From assembly GCA_947483455.1 (NCBI GenBank), contig CANKNK010000093.1:1-6849 (forward strand): DNA of 6,849 bases. The letters run 5' to 3'. Below are positions 5,930 to 6,849 of the stretch, in pieces. The first letter of the stretch is position 1; each line of letters opens with the position of its first letter. Origin of the DNA: Comamonadaceae bacterium. GTDB taxonomy: Bacteria; Pseudomonadota; Gammaproteobacteria; Burkholderiales; Burkholderiaceae_C. The translations under genes were made by a program, and so were the position numbers. Below the pieces are notes generated by a model. It did not search any database and was not told the DNA's origin. It saw only the letters and a program-made list of their open reading frames with translations.

Positions 5930-6012
5930 CCCCGAGGAGCGATGCAGTTCACGCAAAGTGAATGAGGCTCGGGGTACAGGGGCCCTGTCTCCTGCATGTT
6001 TCAACTGCGCTC
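5930..6012 (+). ncRNA. S-adenosylhomocysteine (SAH) riboswitch aptamer
   Basis: The segment carries the conserved core CCCCGAGGAGCGATGCAG followed by a small hairpin (TTCAC/GTGAA, 5948-5952 with 5958-5962) and GAGGCTCGGGG. Stem P1 is CCCCGAG (5930-5936) with CTCGGGG (5968-5974). A variable hairpin around ACAGG...CCTGT (5976-5988) follows. The pseudoknot forms between GAGCG (5937-5941) and CGCTC (6008-6012). SAH riboswitches are known in proteobacteria upstream of ahcY and are ON switches that bind SAH and discriminate against SAM. Its place before ahcY confirms the call. Confidence 0.93.
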
Positions 6013-6066
6013 ACCCACTGATGGCTGCGGGGTGAGTCCACTTTCTCCCCGTTCACCAGTGGTTTT
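6010..6066 (+). promoter_or_regulatory. Likely riboswitch expression platform with competing stems
   Basis: CTCACCC (6010-6016), which includes part of the pseudoknot strand, can pair with GGGTGAG (6030-6036). The same GGTGA (6031-6035) can instead pair with TCACC (6053-6057). A larger stem, CCACTG (6015-6020) with CAGTGG (6057-6062), encloses CGGGG/CCCCG (6028-6032 with 6047-6051) and is followed by four T. These structures exclude one another, so SAH binding could choose between them. The short T run makes it a possible but not strong terminator. Confidence 0.55.
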
Positions 6067-6093
6067 CAAAATGTACTTTTTGGAGCCTTTGTC

Positions 6094-6849
6094 ATGAACG
6101 CTGTATTGAAACCTATCAAAAACCAGGACTATGAAATTGCTGACCTGAGCCTTGCCGCTTGGGGCCGCAAAGAACTCAACATCGCCCAAACCGAAATGCC
6201 CGGGCTGATGGCGATTCGCGAAGAATTCGCCAAAGCCCAGCCCCTTAAAGGCGCGCGCATCACCGGTTCCTTGCATATGACCATCCAGACCGGCGTGCTG
6301 GTCGAAACCCTGCAAGCCCTGGGCGCGCAAGTGCGCTGGGCCTCGTGCAATATCTTTTCCACGCAAGACCATGCCGCTGCCGCCCTGGTGGCCGCCGGCA
6401 CCCCGGTATTTGCCTACAAAGGCGAGTCGCTGGCCGACTACTGGGATTACACCCACCGCATTTTTGAATTCGGCGGCAAAAAAGGCACTGCGGCTGAAGG
6501 CCCGAACATGATTTTGGACGACGGCGGCGACGCCACGCTCTTGATGCATCTGGGTGCGAAGGCCGAGAAAAATATCAAGCTGCTGGCCAAGCCAGGTAGC
6601 GAAGAAGAGGTGTGCCTCTTCAATTCCATCAAAGCCAAGCTCAAGCTGGACCCCACCTGGTACAGCCGCCGCCTGAAAAACATCATCGGCGTGACCGAAG
6701 AGACCACCACTGGCGTGCTGCGCTTGAATGAAATGGCTGCCCGTGGCGACCTGGCCTTCCGTGCCATCAACGTCAATGATTCGGTGACCAAGAGCAAGTT
6801 CGACAACCTATACGGCTGCCGCGAATCCTTGGTCGACGCCATCAAACGC
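6094..6849 (+). CDS. ahcY: Adenosylhomocysteinase (SAH hydrolase), N-terminal part
   Basis: The first 252 codons are visible; the gene runs off the right edge (family length is roughly 470 residues in such bacteria). AhcY is the cytoplasmic NAD-dependent enzyme that splits S-adenosylhomocysteine into homocysteine and adenosine, relieving product inhibition of methyltransferases and feeding the methionine cycle. Visible motifs are GSLHMT with His61, the family signature [15 protein letters not shown] (84-98), ILDDGGD with Asp142/Asp143, TEETTTGV with Glu203, and [15 protein letters not shown] with Lys233, Asp237 and Asn238, which align with the substrate-binding residues of rat SAHH. Residues about 153-198 form an insertion absent from the mammalian enzyme and usual in proteobacteria. 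GGAG at 6082-6085 with eight-base spacing supports the ATG at 6094. Expression is controlled by the SAH riboswitch upstream. The NAD-binding domain lies outside the window. Confidence 0.97.
   Translation, partial: MNAVLKPIKNQDYEIADLSLAAWGRKELNIAQTEMPGLMAIREEFAKAQPLKGARITGSLHMTIQTGVLVETLQALGAQVRWASCNIFSTQDHAAAALVAAGTPVFAYKGESLADYWDYTHRIFEFGGKKGTAAEGPNMILDDGGDATLLMHLGAKAEKNIKLLAKPGSEEEVCLFNSIKAKLKLDPTWYSRRLKNIIGVTEETTTGVLRLNEMAARGDLAFRAINVNDSVTKSKFDNLYGCRESLVDAIKR

Noticed and set aside
6001..6549. Open frame of 182 codons on the minus strand opposite the riboswitch and ahcY
   Set aside because: The plus strand encodes unmistakable AhcY and the SAH aptamer platform; the antisense frame is a codon-bias shadow.

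Overview
The window looks like chromosomal DNA of a beta-proteobacterium of the order Burkholderiales, probably Comamonadaceae-like (Rhodoferax/Polaromonas type). This rests on the wording of the PrfC N-terminus, an SAH riboswitch directly upstream of ahcY, the bacterial-type insertion in AhcY, and moderately high GC. The genus is inferred from remembered family sequences; no search was run.

Layout. At the left edge, the start of prfC (release factor 3) runs leftwards out of the window. Divergent from it, after a short gap, is a small YciI-like protein (222-518). On the minus strand follows a type II toxin-antitoxin operon in toxin-first order, higB (1093-1383) then higA (686-1096). Its genes overlap by four bases, and a perfect 9-bp palindrome covers the extended -10 of its promoter. 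A gene-poor stretch of about 500 bp (1384-1884) with several inverted repeats separates it from the centrepiece, a 1161-residue predicted lipoprotein (1885-5370). After that come a hotdog-fold acyl-CoA thioesterase (5451-5873), an SAH riboswitch with a likely expression platform (5930-6066), and the first 252 codons of ahcY (6094 to the right edge).

The most unusual object is the lipoprotein. Read through its interruptions, it is a familiar kind of beta-proteobacterial secreted scaffold: lipobox, carboxypeptidase-regulatory-like N-terminal domain, helical segment and two Lcl/DUF1566 domains. Modules that resemble phage tail and structural-protein repeats sit at four places in it. Three are divergent copies of an ~80-residue 'G-x-LP ... 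YY(V/I)V' module. The fourth is a 267-residue cassette holding two LW(M/Y)T(Q/K)RLFT modules and two (F/Y)RG...KGG(S/T)F modules, and it splits the second DUF1566 domain in half. This looks like repeated insertion of phage-type modules into loops of one surface protein.

Functionally the right end is coherent: ahcY clears S-adenosylhomocysteine and the riboswitch upstream senses that compound. The other genes look like independent transcription units. No tRNA, rRNA, insertion sequence, CRISPR array or reverse transcriptase was seen.
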